A DNA stretch of 64,000 nt from Thioploca ingrica (GTDB lineage Bacteria; Pseudomonadota; Gammaproteobacteria; Beggiatoales; Beggiatoaceae), in assembly GCA_000828835.1 (NCBI GenBank), contig AP014633.1, positions 1,364,001-1,428,000 on the forward strand, in the 5' to 3' direction. The position numbers and the translations under genes are program-made. The notes under the pieces were generated by a model, which worked only from the letters and a program-made list of their open reading frames with translations, did not search any database and was not told the DNA's origin. The number at the start of each line of letters is the position of its first letter. Position 1 is the first letter of the stretch. Shown here piece by piece: positions 36,239 to 45,941 of this stretch.

Positions 36239-36354
36239 ACGAGTAGCACGAGTAGGCTGGGTTGAGGCACGAAACCCAGCTTGTTCAAGATAAACATCAA
36301 ATCAGTAAACACCGTTAGCTGGTTTTGTCAACCCAGCCTACTTGTGCTACTCTT
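36239..36354. repeat. MITE-like element with 23-bp terminal inverted repeats
   Basis: Positions 36241-36263 (starting GAGTAGCACGAGTAGG) are repeated inverted at 36330-36352 (ending TTGTGCTACTC) with one mismatch. Inside is a second palindrome, GCTGGGTT (36256-36263)/AACCCAGC (36273-36280). It is about 115 bp, non-coding, just outside the GC-rich operon on its upstream side. A related core occurs at 10364-10394. Confidence 0.7.
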
Positions 36355-36461
36355 GCAGCGCTGTCTTTCGTTGGATGGGAAAATTTTATGATGGCGGATA
36401 GCCGATTTGCCTTATTCGCTTTACCAGATACGAGTGACCTACCTCTATAAAATAACTCAAC

Positions 36462-36854
36462 ATGAATATTGTCATAGATACCTCTACCCTTATTGCTGTC
36501 ATAGCCGATGAACCAGAAAGACCAAAACTCATTGAAGTGACCATAGGAGCAGACTTAATAGCGCCTCAATCGGTGCATTGGGAAATTGGAAATGCCTTTT
36601 CAGCTATGTTTAAACGAAAACGAATTTCTTTAGAACAAGCCGAGCAAGCACTAGAAATTTATCATAAGATACCTATAACGTGGGTCCAAACTGATTTAAA
36701 TCAGGCTTTAAATATTGCTGCATCTTGTCATATTTATGCCTATGATGCTTACTTAATCGTCTGCGCTATGAACTATAAAGCTCCCTTACTTTCACTAGAT
36801 AAATTCTTAATCGGAAAAGCTCAAGACATTGGAATTAAACTTATCGAGGTCTAA
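36462..36854 (+). CDS. PIN-domain toxin, VapC-like
   Basis: The 130-residue protein shows PIN-domain acidic residues: VIDTSTLIAVI near the N-terminus, SVHWEIGNAF in the middle and YAYDAYLIVCA towards the end. Such proteins are Mg2+-dependent RNases of type II toxin-antitoxin pairs. The toxin gene is first and the antitoxin gene follows after 3 bases, the reverse of the common order. It appears complete. Confidence 0.85.
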   Translation: MNIVIDTSTLIAVIADEPERPKLIEVTIGADLIAPQSVHWEIGNAFSAMFKRKRISLEQAEQALEIYHKIPITWVQTDLNQALNIAASCHIYAYDAYLIVCAMNYKAPLLSLDKFLIGKAQDIGIKLIEV

Positions 36855-36857
36855 CTC

Positions 36858-37079
36858 ATGAATATCTACACGCTTTCAGAAGCGAGACAGCAACTCTCCT
36901 CTTTATTGGAGCAAGCCGTTCAATTAGGCGAAGTCTATATAAGATGTCAAGATGGAAAAACTTTCATCCTCAAACCCGTTCAAACTCATCAATCACCTTT
37001 AGCCGTACCGACCATTAAAATGACCATATCTTCTCAAGAAATTGTTGACACGATTCGTGAAATGAGAGAAAAAATATAG
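36858..37079 (+). CDS. Phd/YefM-like antitoxin
   Basis: The 73-residue protein begins MNIYTLSEARQQLSSLLEQA, the N-terminal pattern of Phd/YefM antitoxins that bind operator DNA as dimers. The C-terminal tail (IVDTIREMREKI) would wrap the PIN toxin encoded immediately upstream. The pair is cotranscribed. Translation of the antitoxin probably depends on the toxin gene stop three bases away. Confidence 0.8.
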   Translation: MNIYTLSEARQQLSSLLEQAVQLGEVYIRCQDGKTFILKPVQTHQSPLAVPTIKMTISSQEIVDTIREMREKI

Positions 37080-37083
37080 CCCG

Positions 37084-37166
37084 CGTAGAATACGGTTCGT
37101 TCCTCACCGCATTCTACCCTACACACGTTAGGTTTTTTCTGGTTCCCATGCTCTTGCGTGGGAACC
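37084..37166. repeat. Two palindromic repeats after the toxin-antitoxin pair
   Basis: GTAGAATACGG pairs with CCGCATTCTAC (37085-37117, one mismatch), and GGTTCCCATGC pairs with GCGTGGGAACC (37141-37166). The second belongs to the same GTTCCCACGC family as the long palindrome at 50641. No T run follows either, so I treat them as interspersed repeats. Confidence 0.6.
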
Positions 37167-37227
37167 TCATCGGGATGCCCCCGCGTCTTCCTGATAAAAA
37201 GTAGTTGGATTAAATCCTTGATTTTAT

Positions 37228-37434
37228 TTGTTTTTGAAATTGCGTCACCCTTATGATATCCATCCTATCAATGATTCAGTTAAAGAAATCTCCCTGAAAG
37301 CAGAACGAGGAAAGGCTATGTTCAATATTTTGAACGAGGGAGTTGCACAGGGATTATTTCAACATTTTATTGAAGACCCCTCTACCTGGCAACGGAAAAT
37401 TAGAAAAGATCGTACTTTGCCTGGACGAGAATGA
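37228..37434 (+). pseudogene. Remnant of a VapB-like antitoxin gene
   Basis: The C-terminal part (HFIEDPSTWQRKIRKDRTLPGRE) matches the ending of a VapB-like antitoxin family (DPxxWQREIRxDRxLPGRE). The N-terminal DNA-binding part is unrecognisable, and the frame starts only at a TTG. It probably lost its 5' half. A decayed PIN gene follows directly. Confidence 0.55.
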
Positions 37435-37582
37435 GGAAAAGATTTTCTTAGAACGCTTTTTTAAAGCAACGCTTATCTTACCTGTTTCTCAAGAGATTAT
37501 AGAAAGAGCAACCCAGTTACGGCAACAGCGTAAAATGTCATTAGAAGAACTGGATTTACGTAATCCATTTTCCAGCAAATAG
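37435..37582 (+). pseudogene. Remnant of a VapC PIN-domain toxin gene
   Basis: Only a central piece is left: EEKIFLERFFKATLILPVSQ and IIERATQLRQQRKMSL, which matches the part of VapC just before its third acidic motif. The N-terminal first acidic motif is absent, and the sequence after KMSL is unrelated and stops at 37582. It is non-functional and pairs with the antitoxin remnant upstream. Confidence 0.55.
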
Positions 37583-37707
37583 GGTACGCCAGGCACGTCT
37601 TTTTGCGCCATAACGCACCCGACGATGAGGAGGATGCCGAATTATCGATGGGCCTCTCTCTAGTGAGGAACTGGCACGATTCGCTTTACGTGTCCCAGTC
37701 TAAAATG

Positions 37708-38529
37708 CTAAATATCTCTCAGCAATTCATTCAATCCAACCTTACTACGCGTTTTCTCATCAACTTGTTTAACAATGACGGCACAGTAAAGACTATATTT
37801 ACCATTAGCGGCGGGTAAATTGCCAGAAACAACCACTGAACCCGGTGGAATATAACCATAAGTAATTTCTCCGGTTTCGCGGTTATAAATTTTAGTACTT
37901 TGTCCAATATACACGCCCATCGAAATCACTGAACCTTCACCCACGATAACCCCTTCAACGATTTCCGAACGCGCCCCAATAAAACAATTATCTTCAATAA
38001 TAGTTGGAGTTGCTTGGATGGGTTCCAATACGCCACCAATACCAACGCCACCCGATAAATGCACATTTTTCCCAATTTGAGCACAAGAACCAACGGTTGC
38101 CCAAGTATCAACCATGGTACCACTATCAATATAAGCACCGATGTTAACATAAGAAGGCATTAACACCACACCGGGCGCAAGGTAGGCACCATGACGTACT
38201 GTCGCCGGCGGTACCACTCGCACTCCCAAATTTTGAAAATCCTGTGAACTCATATCAGCAAATTTAGGCGCGATCTTATCGTAATAATTAGTAAAACTAC
38301 CCTTGATAAAATAATTTTCTTCCAAACGAAAGGATAACAATACAGCTTTTTTAAGCCATTCATTAACAACCCATCGCGTGGATTGTTTTTCCGCAATTCG
38401 TAAAGTTCCCCCATCCAATAAGTTGAGGGTTTCCTTTACCGCTGCTTTCGCTTCTGGACTCACATTGCGAAAATTAAGCGCCATACGAGTTTCAAAAACT
38501 TGTTCGATTACAGTTTTCAAATCATTCAT
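37708..38529 (-). CDS. dapD: 2,3,4,5-tetrahydropyridine-2,6-dicarboxylate N-succinyltransferase
   Basis: The 273-residue protein has the DapD layout: an N-terminal helical domain (about 1-95), then a left-handed beta-helix with hexapeptide repeats ([40 protein letters not shown]). It succinylates tetrahydrodipicolinate in the succinylase branch of lysine and meso-diaminopimelate synthesis in the cytoplasm. dapC lies 5 bases upstream on the same strand, so the two successive enzymes are made from one transcript. Length matches E. coli DapD (274). Confidence 0.95.
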   Translation of the reverse strand: MNDLKTVIEQVFETRMALNFRNVSPEAKAAVKETLNLLDGGTLRIAEKQSTRWVVNEWLKKAVLLSFRLEENYFIKGSFTNYYDKIAPKFADMSSQDFQNLGVRVVPPATVRHGAYLAPGVVLMPSYVNIGAYIDSGTMVDTWATVGSCAQIGKNVHLSGGVGIGGVLEPIQATPTIIEDNCFIGARSEIVEGVIVGEGSVISMGVYIGQSTKIYNRETGEITYGYIPPGSVVVSGNLPAANGKYSLYCAVIVKQVDEKTRSKVGLNELLRDI

Positions 38530-38534
38530 TAAAA

Positions 38535-39740
38535 TTAATCACTCCTTTCAATAAAAGTACGAATCCGCTGAGCAGCTGTAATGCAATCCGCTAGCGGTGC
38601 GACTAAAGCCATCCGAATCCGATTTTGACCCGGATTAATACCATGAGCCAGACGTGATAAAAATTGGCCGGGTAATACCGTTACATTTTGTTGAGCAAAT
38701 AAAGCTTGTGCAAATTGATCATCAGCGCTCGGGGTGGAAAGCCATAAATAAAAACTCGCCGGGGGTCGAGTGACCGACATCACCGGGGCAAGAATCTCCA
38801 GGACTGCATCAAATTTTTGTCGATACAGAATGCGATTCGCTTGGACATGCTGTTCATCTTGCCAAGCCGCAATACTCGCCGCTTGTACTGCCAACGACAT
38901 CGCACAACCATGATAAGTTCGATATAACAAAAATTGGCGAATGATATCAGCATCACCAGCAACAAAGCCAGAACGCAAGCCCGGTACATTAGAACGTTTA
39001 GATAGGCTGTGAAAAACCACACATCTTTTAAAATCAGCACGCCCAGCAGTGACACAGGCTTGTAACAAGCCAACCGGCGGGTGGTCTTCATCTGCATAAA
39101 TTTCTGAATAGCATTCATCGGCAGCGATGATAAAATCATATTCATCAGCATAGGCTAACAAATTTTGCCAAGTCGCTTGGTCGAGTAACGTGCCACTGGG
39201 ATTGTTAGGAGAACACAAATACAGCAATTGACAACGTGCCCAGACTGTTGCTGGTACTGAACTAAAATCCGGTTGCCAATCGGTGTCTGCTGAGCAATTA
39301 ATAAACCAAGGTTTAGCACCAGCGAGCCAAGTAGCACCTTCATAAATTTGATAAAAAGGATTAGGTATCAATACCAGTGGCTCAGCCGCTTGCCGATTAA
39401 TGACGGCTTGAGCAAAAGCAAATAAGGCTTCCCGAGTACCATTGACCGGCAAAATATGTTGAGCCGGATCTAAACTATTCTCCGGTAAGTTAAATCTTTG
39501 TTTCAACCATTGTGCTATACTTTGACGTAAAGGTTCACTACCCAAAGTCGTGGGGTATTTGGCCAGCGTTGTACCTAAAGTGGCCGTCATCGCCTTAACG
39601 ACTAAGGGGGGGGTATCGTGTTGTGGTTCTCCAATGGATAAATTAATTGCATGAAGATGGGGTGAAGGAATAATTCCCTGTTTTAATTGAGCTAATTTTT
39701 CAAACGGATAGGATTGTAATAAACCGAGATCAGGATTCAT
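38535..39740 (-). CDS. dapC: Succinyldiaminopimelate transaminase DapC
   Basis: The 401-residue fold-type I PLP aminotransferase has [15 protein letters not shown] near the N-terminus, [13 protein letters not shown], the aspartate region [13 protein letters not shown], and the PLP-lysine in [17 protein letters not shown]. This motif set matches DapC rather than aspartate transaminase, and the position directly before dapD supports it. It converts N-succinyl-2-amino-6-ketopimelate to N-succinyl-diaminopimelate. Transcription diverges from the rimP operon. Confidence 0.93.
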   Translation of the reverse strand: MNPDLGLLQSYPFEKLAQLKQGIIPSPHLHAINLSIGEPQHDTPPLVVKAMTATLGTTLAKYPTTLGSEPLRQSIAQWLKQRFNLPENSLDPAQHILPVNGTREALFAFAQAVINRQAAEPLVLIPNPFYQIYEGATWLAGAKPWFINCSADTDWQPDFSSVPATVWARCQLLYLCSPNNPSGTLLDQATWQNLLAYADEYDFIIAADECYSEIYADEDHPPVGLLQACVTAGRADFKRCVVFHSLSKRSNVPGLRSGFVAGDADIIRQFLLYRTYHGCAMSLAVQAASIAAWQDEQHVQANRILYRQKFDAVLEILAPVMSVTRPPASFYLWLSTPSADDQFAQALFAQQNVTVLPGQFLSRLAHGINPGQNRIRMALVAPLADCITAAQRIRTFIERSD

Positions 39741-39966
39741 AATTGTGAATATTCTAAATCAATAAGCCCTTAGTATAGGCGATTTAAGCGGGTTACTCCA
39801 AGCAGTTATTTTTTCATCTTCAGTAGTTGCGACTGAAAGCAAGATACTCTATATTATAAGACTAGGTGAACGAGTCGAATTAATTACCCAATTTGTTTTT
39901 TTAAGAAAAAGTGAATGGTTAAGTAACTTGACTAATCGCTTGGAACAAAGAGAAAGGACAAATACC

Positions 39967-40005
39967 ATGCCACAAATTCAGTTTCAGGTGTCTGATAACG
40001 GTTAA
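39967..40005 (+). CDS. Possible 12-residue leader peptide upstream of rimP
   Basis: An AAAGGA ribosome site lies 8 bases before an ATG that opens MPQIQFQVSDNG, closed by TAA. Thirty-five bases later stands a terminator hairpin, and rimP begins about 90 bases beyond. Strong ribosome site, tiny frame and terminator together resemble an attenuation leader. It could also be the decayed start of a longer gene. The rest of the 39741-40152 gap shows no other gene. Confidence 0.35.
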   Translation: MPQIQFQVSDNG

Positions 40006-40040
40006 AATGGAATAACTGACCCTAAGTGACTTTTAGGAAG

Positions 40041-40061
40041 TGGGCTTCGTGCCCATTTTTT
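40041..40061 (+). terminator. Intrinsic terminator/attenuator hairpin in the rimP leader
   Basis: TGGGC (40041-40045) pairs with GCCCA (40051-40055) around TTCGT and is followed by six Ts. A second hairpin, CCTAA (40021-40025)/TTAGG (40033-40037), stands just before it. As the structure lies upstream of rimP on the same strand, it would terminate or attenuate transcription into the nusA operon. Confidence 0.65.
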
Positions 40062-40152
40062 ATTTGTAAGCAGCAGTCAAGTAAGGAATTTTACCCAGGA
40101 ATTGGAACCGATTACAGTGGCATAACTTAAGCAGATTGGAGCTAAAATCGTT

Positions 40153-40605
40153 TTGTTGGATAAGGAATTACAAAAGTTATTATTGCCAACTATCACGGCC
40201 TTAGGATATGAATTAGTTGGTGTCGAACGACTTTCGCAGGGTGGACATCGCACGCTGATACGCGTTTACATTGATAGCCCTGCCGGAATTAATTTGTCAG
40301 ATTGTGAACAAGTTAGCCATCAAGTGAGTGGCCTATTGGATGTCCAAGATCCCATACCTGGTCATTATGTGTTAGAAATTTCTTCGCCCGGTTTAGAGCG
40401 ACCCTTGTTTACCTTAGAACATTTTATTCGTTTTATCGGTTGTAAAATGAGTGTTCGCTTGAATCGCCCAGTAGCCACACGAAGAAATTTCACTGGCTTA
40501 TTACAACAGGTGCAAGGTCATAACATTATCATGGTGGTAGAGGATACCGAATATAGCCTACCCTATGAACAAATAGAAAAGGCACATCTTGTGCCTGATA
40601 GTTAA
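40153..40605 (+). CDS. rimP: Ribosome maturation factor RimP
   Basis: The 150-residue protein has the RimP N-terminal domain (ALGYELVGVERLSQG; LIRVYIDSP; CEQVSHQVSGLLD; YVLEISSPGLERPL) and the SH3-like C-terminal domain. RimP aids 30S subunit maturation. No ATG is available; two adjacent TTG codons (40153 and 40156) are candidates, with GGAG about 11 bases upstream. It is first in the classical rimP-nusA-infB-rbfA-truB-rpsO-pnp block. The leader contains a terminator hairpin. Confidence 0.93.
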   Translation: MLDKELQKLLLPTITALGYELVGVERLSQGGHRTLIRVYIDSPAGINLSDCEQVSHQVSGLLDVQDPIPGHYVLEISSPGLERPLFTLEHFIRFIGCKMSVRLNRPVATRRNFTGLLQQVQGHNIIMVVEDTEYSLPYEQIEKAHLVPDS

Positions 40606-40674
40606 GCGCAAAGATCGATTGAATCTCAATGGTGTTGGTCTTTAAGCTTCACTTTATATAATGAGGTGGTGACT

Positions 40675-42189
40675 ATGAATAAAGAAATTTTGCTGGTAGT
40701 AGACGTAGTATCTAATGAAAAAGGGGTGAGTAAACAAATTATTTTCAATGCATTAGAATGTGCATTAGCCAGTGCCACCAAGAAACGTTATAACAATGAA
40801 ATTGAGGTGCGGGTTTTCATTGATCCGCATACCGGTGATTACAAAGCCTTTCGTCGTTGGCAAGTGGTAGAAGATCGTCGCTTGGAATCACCTCAGTTGC
40901 AGATTAGCTTAACTCAAGCGCAAGAACAAAACGCGGCGATTCAGTTAGGGGAATTTATTGAAGAAGCTATCGAATCAGTCAATTTTGACCGCATTGGTGC
41001 GCAGACTGCTAAGCAAGTCATCGTCCAAAAGATTCGCGAGGCTGAACGAGCACAGATCGTTGAAGCTTATCAAGATCGTGAAGGTGAATTGGTTAGTGGC
41101 ATTGTTAAGCGAATTGAACGGGGTAATGTTATCCTGGACTTAGGGGGTAATGCTGAAGCACTGATTCCACGTGAAGATATGATTCCTCGAGAAGTCGTTC
41201 GTCCAGGCGATCGGTTGCGGGGTTATTTATACAGCATACGTCCCCAACCGCGTGGGCCACAATTATTTTTGAGCCGAACCGCACCGGAATTGTTGATTAA
41301 ATTATTTATTTTAGAAGTACCCGAAATTGGAGAAAATTTATTGGAAATTGTAGGTGCTGCTCGTGACCCTGGACTTCGTGCTAAAATCGCCGTTAAACCC
41401 AAAGACCCACGGATTGATCCGGTGGGTGCTTGTGTCGGAATGCGAGGCTCTCGAGTTCAAGCTATTTCTAATGAACTCGCTGGCGAACGAGTCGATATTA
41501 TTTTATGGGATGACAATCCCGCTCAGTTTGTGATGAATGCCATGTCACCCGCAGAAGTGGTTTCTATTGTGGTTGATGAGGATACACATAGTATGGATGT
41601 GGCGGTCAGAGAAGAACAACTGTCGCAAGCCATTGGTCGTAATGGACAAAATGTGCGCTTAGCGAGTCAATTGACCGGTTGGACTTTAAATGTCATGACG
41701 GAATCACAAGCCGAAGAAAAGAATGAAGCGGAAGCACGGGCAGTATTGGAACTATTCATGTCAGAATTAGAAGTTGACGAAGAGGTAGCAACGGTTCTCG
41801 TGCAAGAAGGTTTTTCTAGCATTGAAGAAATTGCTTATGTGCCCCTGAATGAAATGTTGCAAATTAATGAATTTGAAGAAGAAATTGTCAAAGAATTACG
41901 CAATCGAGCCAAAGATGCTTTACTGACAAGAGCCATTGTTAACGAAGAAAAAATTGATACCGATAATCCGGTCATTGCGGAGCCGCAACCAGCAGAAAAT
42001 TTGCTGGCTTTGGAAGGAATGAGCGAAGAATGGGCACAAGCATTGGCTAACCGAGGAATTGTGAATATGGATGATTTGGCTGAGCAATCCGTAGAAGATT
42101 TGATGTCCCTTGAGGGAATGAACGAAGTGCAGGCGGGAAAACTCATTATGGCCGCACGAGCACCTTGGTTCGTTGATGAACAACCATGA
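40675..42189 (+). CDS. nusA: Transcription termination/antitermination factor NusA
   Basis: The 504-residue protein begins [17 protein letters not shown], as in E. coli NusA, preceded by GAGG; the GTG codons at 40666 are therefore not the start. Domains in order are the RNA-polymerase-binding N-terminal domain (1-125), S1 (about 135-200), KH1 ([16 protein letters not shown]), KH2 ([15 protein letters not shown]), and two acidic repeats at the C-terminus ([30 protein letters not shown]). It binds RNA polymerase and nascent RNA, modulating pausing, termination and antitermination. It ends with TGA, confirming TGA as a stop in this genome. Confidence 0.97.
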   Translation: MNKEILLVVDVVSNEKGVSKQIIFNALECALASATKKRYNNEIEVRVFIDPHTGDYKAFRRWQVVEDRRLESPQLQISLTQAQEQNAAIQLGEFIEEAIESVNFDRIGAQTAKQVIVQKIREAERAQIVEAYQDREGELVSGIVKRIERGNVILDLGGNAEALIPREDMIPREVVRPGDRLRGYLYSIRPQPRGPQLFLSRTAPELLIKLFILEVPEIGENLLEIVGAARDPGLRAKIAVKPKDPRIDPVGACVGMRGSRVQAISNELAGERVDIILWDDNPAQFVMNAMSPAEVVSIVVDEDTHSMDVAVREEQLSQAIGRNGQNVRLASQLTGWTLNVMTESQAEEKNEAEARAVLELFMSELEVDEEVATVLVQEGFSSIEEIAYVPLNEMLQINEFEEEIVKELRNRAKDALLTRAIVNEEKIDTDNPVIAEPQPAENLLALEGMSEEWAQALANRGIVNMDDLAEQSVEDLMSLEGMNEVQAGKLIMAARAPWFVDEQP

Positions 42190-42192
42190 ATT

Positions 42193-42302
42193 CGTTATCA
42201 GTGAACAGTTAACCGTTAACAGTTAGCAATGAGCAGTTAACCGTTAACAGTAAACTGTTAACCTATTAGACAACTGATAACTGATAACTGTTAACTGACA
42301 AG
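42193..42302. repeat. TAACTGA/TTAACNG heptamer-type array upstream of infB
   Basis: Mixed direct and inverted copies of GTTAAC, CAGTTAACCGTTAACAGT and finally ACTGATAACTGATAACTGTTAACTGA fill the gap between nusA and infB. Period-7 spacing is clear in the last 40 bases. It has no coding potential and could form several alternative hairpins on the mRNA. Confidence 0.8.
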
Positions 42303-42324
42303 TGAGAAAATTTGGTAACCAAAA

Positions 42325-45300
42325 ATGGCTGAAGTAACTGTAAAACAATTTGCTGACGTAGTGGGGATCCCTATCGAACGTTTATTAGCACAATTAGGTA
42401 ACGCTGGGCTGTCTCCTAAAACAGCCGATGACAATATTAGTGACAAGGAAAAATTACAATTGTTAGCTCATTTACGCCATCTTCATGGCAAAGAAACTGA
42501 AGTCCAAACCACTTCTAATGCACCCAAAAAAATTATCCTGAAACGTAAAACCCTGAGTGAAATTAAAGTACCCAGTTCACAAGGGAAGGCCAAAACGGTC
42601 CCGGTTGAAGTGAGAAAAAAACGGACCTATGTGAAACGAGGTGCAGTCACCGAACAAGAAAATCAACGGCTTAGCAAAGAACGTGAACAAATGGAAGCGG
42701 CTCAACGAGAAATAGAAGAGGAAATTCGCCGGCAACAAGAGGAAGTTGAATTAATTGCCCAAGCTAAGCAAGCTAAGTATGAAGCCGAACAACGGGAAGC
42801 CCAACAACGCGTCCCAAAAGAACCCGAACCACCGGCAGATATTCAAGTAACACCACTTAATGAAAAAGAAGGTATTCAACCAGCGATATTCCCAGAACAA
42901 CCACCAACTGATCTTCAAGCTGTCATTGAATCTGTTGCTGAAGATACCCAACTCATCCAGCCATCGCAAATCACTAAACAGCCCAATCTTGCCACCACCA
43001 CCTCAAAGCCGGTACAACAACCCTCAGTTGCAGCAGTTGTTTCTCAAATAGAAACGTCTAATAATAAGGAAAATGAGGTTACTAAAACGAGAACCCATGA
43101 TACGACGCCGAAATCCGCTGAAGCGAATCATAGACGTCAACCGACTGATTTTAAACGTCAACCGACTGATTCTAGGCGTCAACCCACTGATTCTAGACAT
43201 CAACCGGCTGATTCTAGGCGTCAACCCACTGATTCTAGACATCAACCGGCTGATTCTAGGCGTCAACCCACTGATTCTAGACATCAACCGGCTGATTCTA
43301 GGCGTCAATCGACTGATTCTAGGCATCAACCGCCGGCTGATTCTAAACATCAAGTCACTGATTTAAAGAATCAACCAACCGATTCTAAAAGAAAATACGC
43401 TCATCCTGTCTTAGTTGAAGCGAATATTCATATTGATTTTCAAGATGATAAAACAGCTAAAGCCGGAAATAAATCGGCTAAAAAACCCACTCAACGTAAT
43501 GGCAAGTTAGCTAAAGACAGTAAAAAACGCCATGAGAAATCTTCTGCAACTAAAGAGGGCGTAAGTAAGACCCGTAAACTTGAGCGACAAGAACCCTATC
43601 AGGAAGAGGACTCTCTCCTTAAAAAAACTAAAAAGAAAAAGAAACCCCTCGTCAAACCGAAAGAACCACAACATGGTGCCTTTACTAAACCAACCACTCC
43701 CATGGTACGTGAAGTAGTCTTACCAGAAACGCTTACAGTGGCAGAGTTAGCGCAAAAGATGTCTATTAAAGCCGCTGAAGTGATTAAAACGATGATGAAA
43801 TTGGGAACCATGGTGACCATTAATCAAGTCATTGATCAAGAAACCGCTGCCATTGTCGTTGATGAGATGGGTCATCTTTCTAAATTTATTAAAGAAAATG
43901 CGATTGAAGACGAATTGACTCAAAGTGGTCAACTCAGTGGTGAAAAAGTAGCTAAGGCCCCCGTAGTAACCATTATGGGTCATGTTGATCATGGTAAAAC
44001 TTCTCTACTTGACTATATTCGAGTTACCCGCGTTGCCGCTGGTGAAGCCGGTGGGATTACTCAACATATTGGTGCCTACCACGTTGATACTCCTAAAGGA
44101 ACTATCTGTTTTTTAGATACGCCAGGACATGCGGCGTTCACTGCGATGCGAGCGAGGGGAGCTAAAGCGACAGACATTGTGGTCTTAGTCGTGGCGGCAG
44201 ACGATGGCGTGATGCCACAAACCATTGAAGCGATTCAACACGCCAGAGCGGCTCATGTACCCATAGTCGTTGCTATCAACAAAGTCGATAAACCCCAAGC
44301 CGATTCAGAACGAGTTAAACAAGAGTTAGTTGCTCAAGGAGTCATCCCGGAAGAATGGGGGGGTGAAGCCATGTTTGTTTCAGTATCAGCGAAAACTGGC
44401 CAAGGTATTAACGAATTACTCGAAGCGATTTTATTACAAGCAGAAGTGCTAGAATTGACGACGGTGGTTGAAGGCAGAGCAACGGGTGTTATCATTGAAT
44501 CGAGCTTAGATAAAGGTAGAGGCGCCCTAGCAACTATGTTAGTTCAAAGTGGTACTTTACGCAAAGGCGACATCCTCTTAGCCGGGCAACAGTTTGGTCG
44601 TGTCCGGGCACTATTGAATGAAAAAGGCAATTCCATCGATTTTGCCGGCCCTTCTATTCCAGTTGAAGTCTTAGGATTATCTGGTGCACCGAGTGCGGGT
44701 GACGAAGCAGTCGTGGTGGCGGATGAACGCAAAGCGAGAGAAATTGCCTTATTTAGACAAGGTAAATACCGTGACATCAAATTAGCTCGCCAACAAGCCG
44801 CTAAACTAGAAAACATGTTTTCACAAATGCAAGCGGGTCACGTCAACACACTTAATATCGTACTCAAAGCCGATGTTAATGGCTCGGTTGAAGCTCTAAG
44901 CGACGCGTTAGTTAAACTTTCTAACCAAGAAGTTAAAGTGAACATGATTGCCAGCGGAGTGGGCGGTATTAATGAATCTGATGTTAATCTCGCCGTTGCT
45001 TCGGGAGCCATTTTAATTGGTTTTAATGTACGTGCCGATAGCAGTGCTAAACGTTTGATTAATGAAGAAGAAGTGGACTTACATTATTACAGTGTTATTT
45101 ATGAAGCCATAGATGAAGTTAAAAAAGCCATCACCGGCTTACTCAAACCGGAGGTTAAAGAAGAAATTATTGGTTTAGCCCAAGTACGCGAAGTATTTCG
45201 TTCACCTAAATTTGGTGCTGTTGCCGGCTGTCTAGTGGTGGATGGTGTGGTTAAACGCAATAACCCTATTCGAGTATTGCGAGACAATGTCGTGATTTTT

Positions 45301-45456
45301 GAAGGCGAACTCGAATCACTACGCCGATTTAAAGACGATGTTACCGAAGTTAAGGCGGGCATGGAATGTGGTATCGGCGTAAAAAATTACAATGATGTTA
45401 AAATTGGTGATCACATTGAAGTCTATGAAAAAACCACGGTAGCTAGAACACTGTGA
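42325..45456 (+). CDS. infB: Translation initiation factor IF-2
   Basis: The 1043-residue protein has the N-terminal IF2_N domain ([20 protein letters not shown]), a long charged linker with a coiled coil (about 110-170) and a heptapeptide repeat block (about 270-354), a second IF2_N ([19 protein letters not shown]), and the GTPase domain with [14 protein letters not shown] (G1), [18 protein letters not shown] (G3) and NKVDKP (G4). C-terminal domains bind initiator tRNA. It is longer than E. coli IF2 (890), the excess being in the linker. No strong ribosome site is seen; heptamer repeats precede it. Confidence 0.97.
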   Translation: MAEVTVKQFADVVGIPIERLLAQLGNAGLSPKTADDNISDKEKLQLLAHLRHLHGKETEVQTTSNAPKKIILKRKTLSEIKVPSSQGKAKTVPVEVRKKRTYVKRGAVTEQENQRLSKEREQMEAAQREIEEEIRRQQEEVELIAQAKQAKYEAEQREAQQRVPKEPEPPADIQVTPLNEKEGIQPAIFPEQPPTDLQAVIESVAEDTQLIQPSQITKQPNLATTTSKPVQQPSVAAVVSQIETSNNKENEVTKTRTHDTTPKSAEANHRRQPTDFKRQPTDSRRQPTDSRHQPADSRRQPTDSRHQPADSRRQPTDSRHQPADSRRQSTDSRHQPPADSKHQVTDLKNQPTDSKRKYAHPVLVEANIHIDFQDDKTAKAGNKSAKKPTQRNGKLAKDSKKRHEKSSATKEGVSKTRKLERQEPYQEEDSLLKKTKKKKKPLVKPKEPQHGAFTKPTTPMVREVVLPETLTVAELAQKMSIKAAEVIKTMMKLGTMVTINQVIDQETAAIVVDEMGHLSKFIKENAIEDELTQSGQLSGEKVAKAPVVTIMGHVDHGKTSLLDYIRVTRVAAGEAGGITQHIGAYHVDTPKGTICFLDTPGHAAFTAMRARGAKATDIVVLVVAADDGVMPQTIEAIQHARAAHVPIVVAINKVDKPQADSERVKQELVAQGVIPEEWGGEAMFVSVSAKTGQGINELLEAILLQAEVLELTTVVEGRATGVIIESSLDKGRGALATMLVQSGTLRKGDILLAGQQFGRVRALLNEKGNSIDFAGPSIPVEVLGLSGAPSAGDEAVVVADERKAREIALFRQGKYRDIKLARQQAAKLENMFSQMQAGHVNTLNIVLKADVNGSVEALSDALVKLSNQEVKVNMIASGVGGINESDVNLAVASGAILIGFNVRADSSAKRLINEEEVDLHYYSVIYEAIDEVKKAITGLLKPEVKEEIIGLAQVREVFRSPKFGAVAGCLVVDGVVKRNNPIRVLRDNVVIFEGELESLRRFKDDVTEVKAGMECGIGVKNYNDVKIGDHIEVYEKTTVARTL
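43132..43386 (+). repeat. Coding 21-bp tandem repeat in infB (12 heptapeptide units)
   Basis: Twelve units of the consensus RxQPxDS follow one another, alternating RRQPTDS and RHQPADS in the middle, so the DNA has a 42-bp higher-order period. Outer units are more diverged. One unit has an extra Pro codon. The block lies in the disordered linker and keeps frame. Confidence 0.9.
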
Positions 45457-45464
45457 TAATTGAG

Positions 45465-45500
45465 CTATTTTGGAGCAATAATCGATTAACTCCAAAATAG
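45465..45500. promoter_or_regulatory. 11-bp perfect inverted repeat at the infB-rbfA junction
   Basis: CTATTTTGGAG (45465-45475) pairs with CTCCAAAATAG (45490-45500) around a 14-base loop. The right arm touches the GGGAG ribosome site of rbfA, 11 bases before its ATG. In the mRNA this hairpin could mask the site or mark a processing point. There is no T run, so it is not an intrinsic terminator. Confidence 0.55.
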
Positions 45501-45511
45501 GGAGTCAAATT

Positions 45512-45874
45512 ATGCCGAAAGAATTTAGCCGCACCCAGCGCGTGAAAGAGCTTATCCAACGAGAATTAGCTTACCTTATTCAGCGAGAACTGGGCGATTC
45601 TCACTTAGGATTAATTACGATTTCTGCAGTAGAAATGAGTTCAGATTTAAAAGAAGCACGAGTTTATATAACGGTTCTTGAAAGTCGCACTCCCATTGAA
45701 CAAACGGTGCAAGCTTTAAATGATGCGGCTGGATTATTGCGGCATCATTTATCTCAACGTCTTACCCTGCGAATGACACCACGTCTACAGTTTGTTTATG
45801 ATAGTTCGCTTGAAGCCGGTAATCGTTTATTAGCACTTATTGATTCTATCAAGTCTGATAACCATAACTCCTAA
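45512..45874 (+). CDS. rbfA: Ribosome-binding factor A
   Basis: The 120-residue KH-fold protein has SRTQRVKELIQRELAYLIQ, ISAVEMSSDLKEARVYITV and LRMTPRLQFVYDSSLE, the family landmarks. RbfA acts in late maturation of the 16S rRNA 5' end in 30S subunits. It lies between infB and truB. The upstream hairpin abuts its ribosome site. Confidence 0.95.
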   Translation: MPKEFSRTQRVKELIQRELAYLIQRELGDSHLGLITISAVEMSSDLKEARVYITVLESRTPIEQTVQALNDAAGLLRHHLSQRLTLRMTPRLQFVYDSSLEAGNRLLALIDSIKSDNHNS

Positions 45875-45941
45875 CTTAACCAATTGACTTAATTTTCTTT
45901 AAAGACCTAACGAAACGAAGCAATTCCTTAATCACTCAATT

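Noticed and set aside
37583..37707. Short frames between the VapC remnant and dapD
   Set aside because: One reads DGPLSSEELARFALRVPV to a stop, but it has no start and matches nothing I recognise.
40666..40674. nusA start at GTG 40666
   Set aside because: ATG 40675 gives the conserved MNKEIL start and has GAGG at suitable distance.
43132..43386. Regular repeats resembling a CRISPR array
   Set aside because: The repeats are contiguous 21-bp coding units in frame within infB, without spacers.
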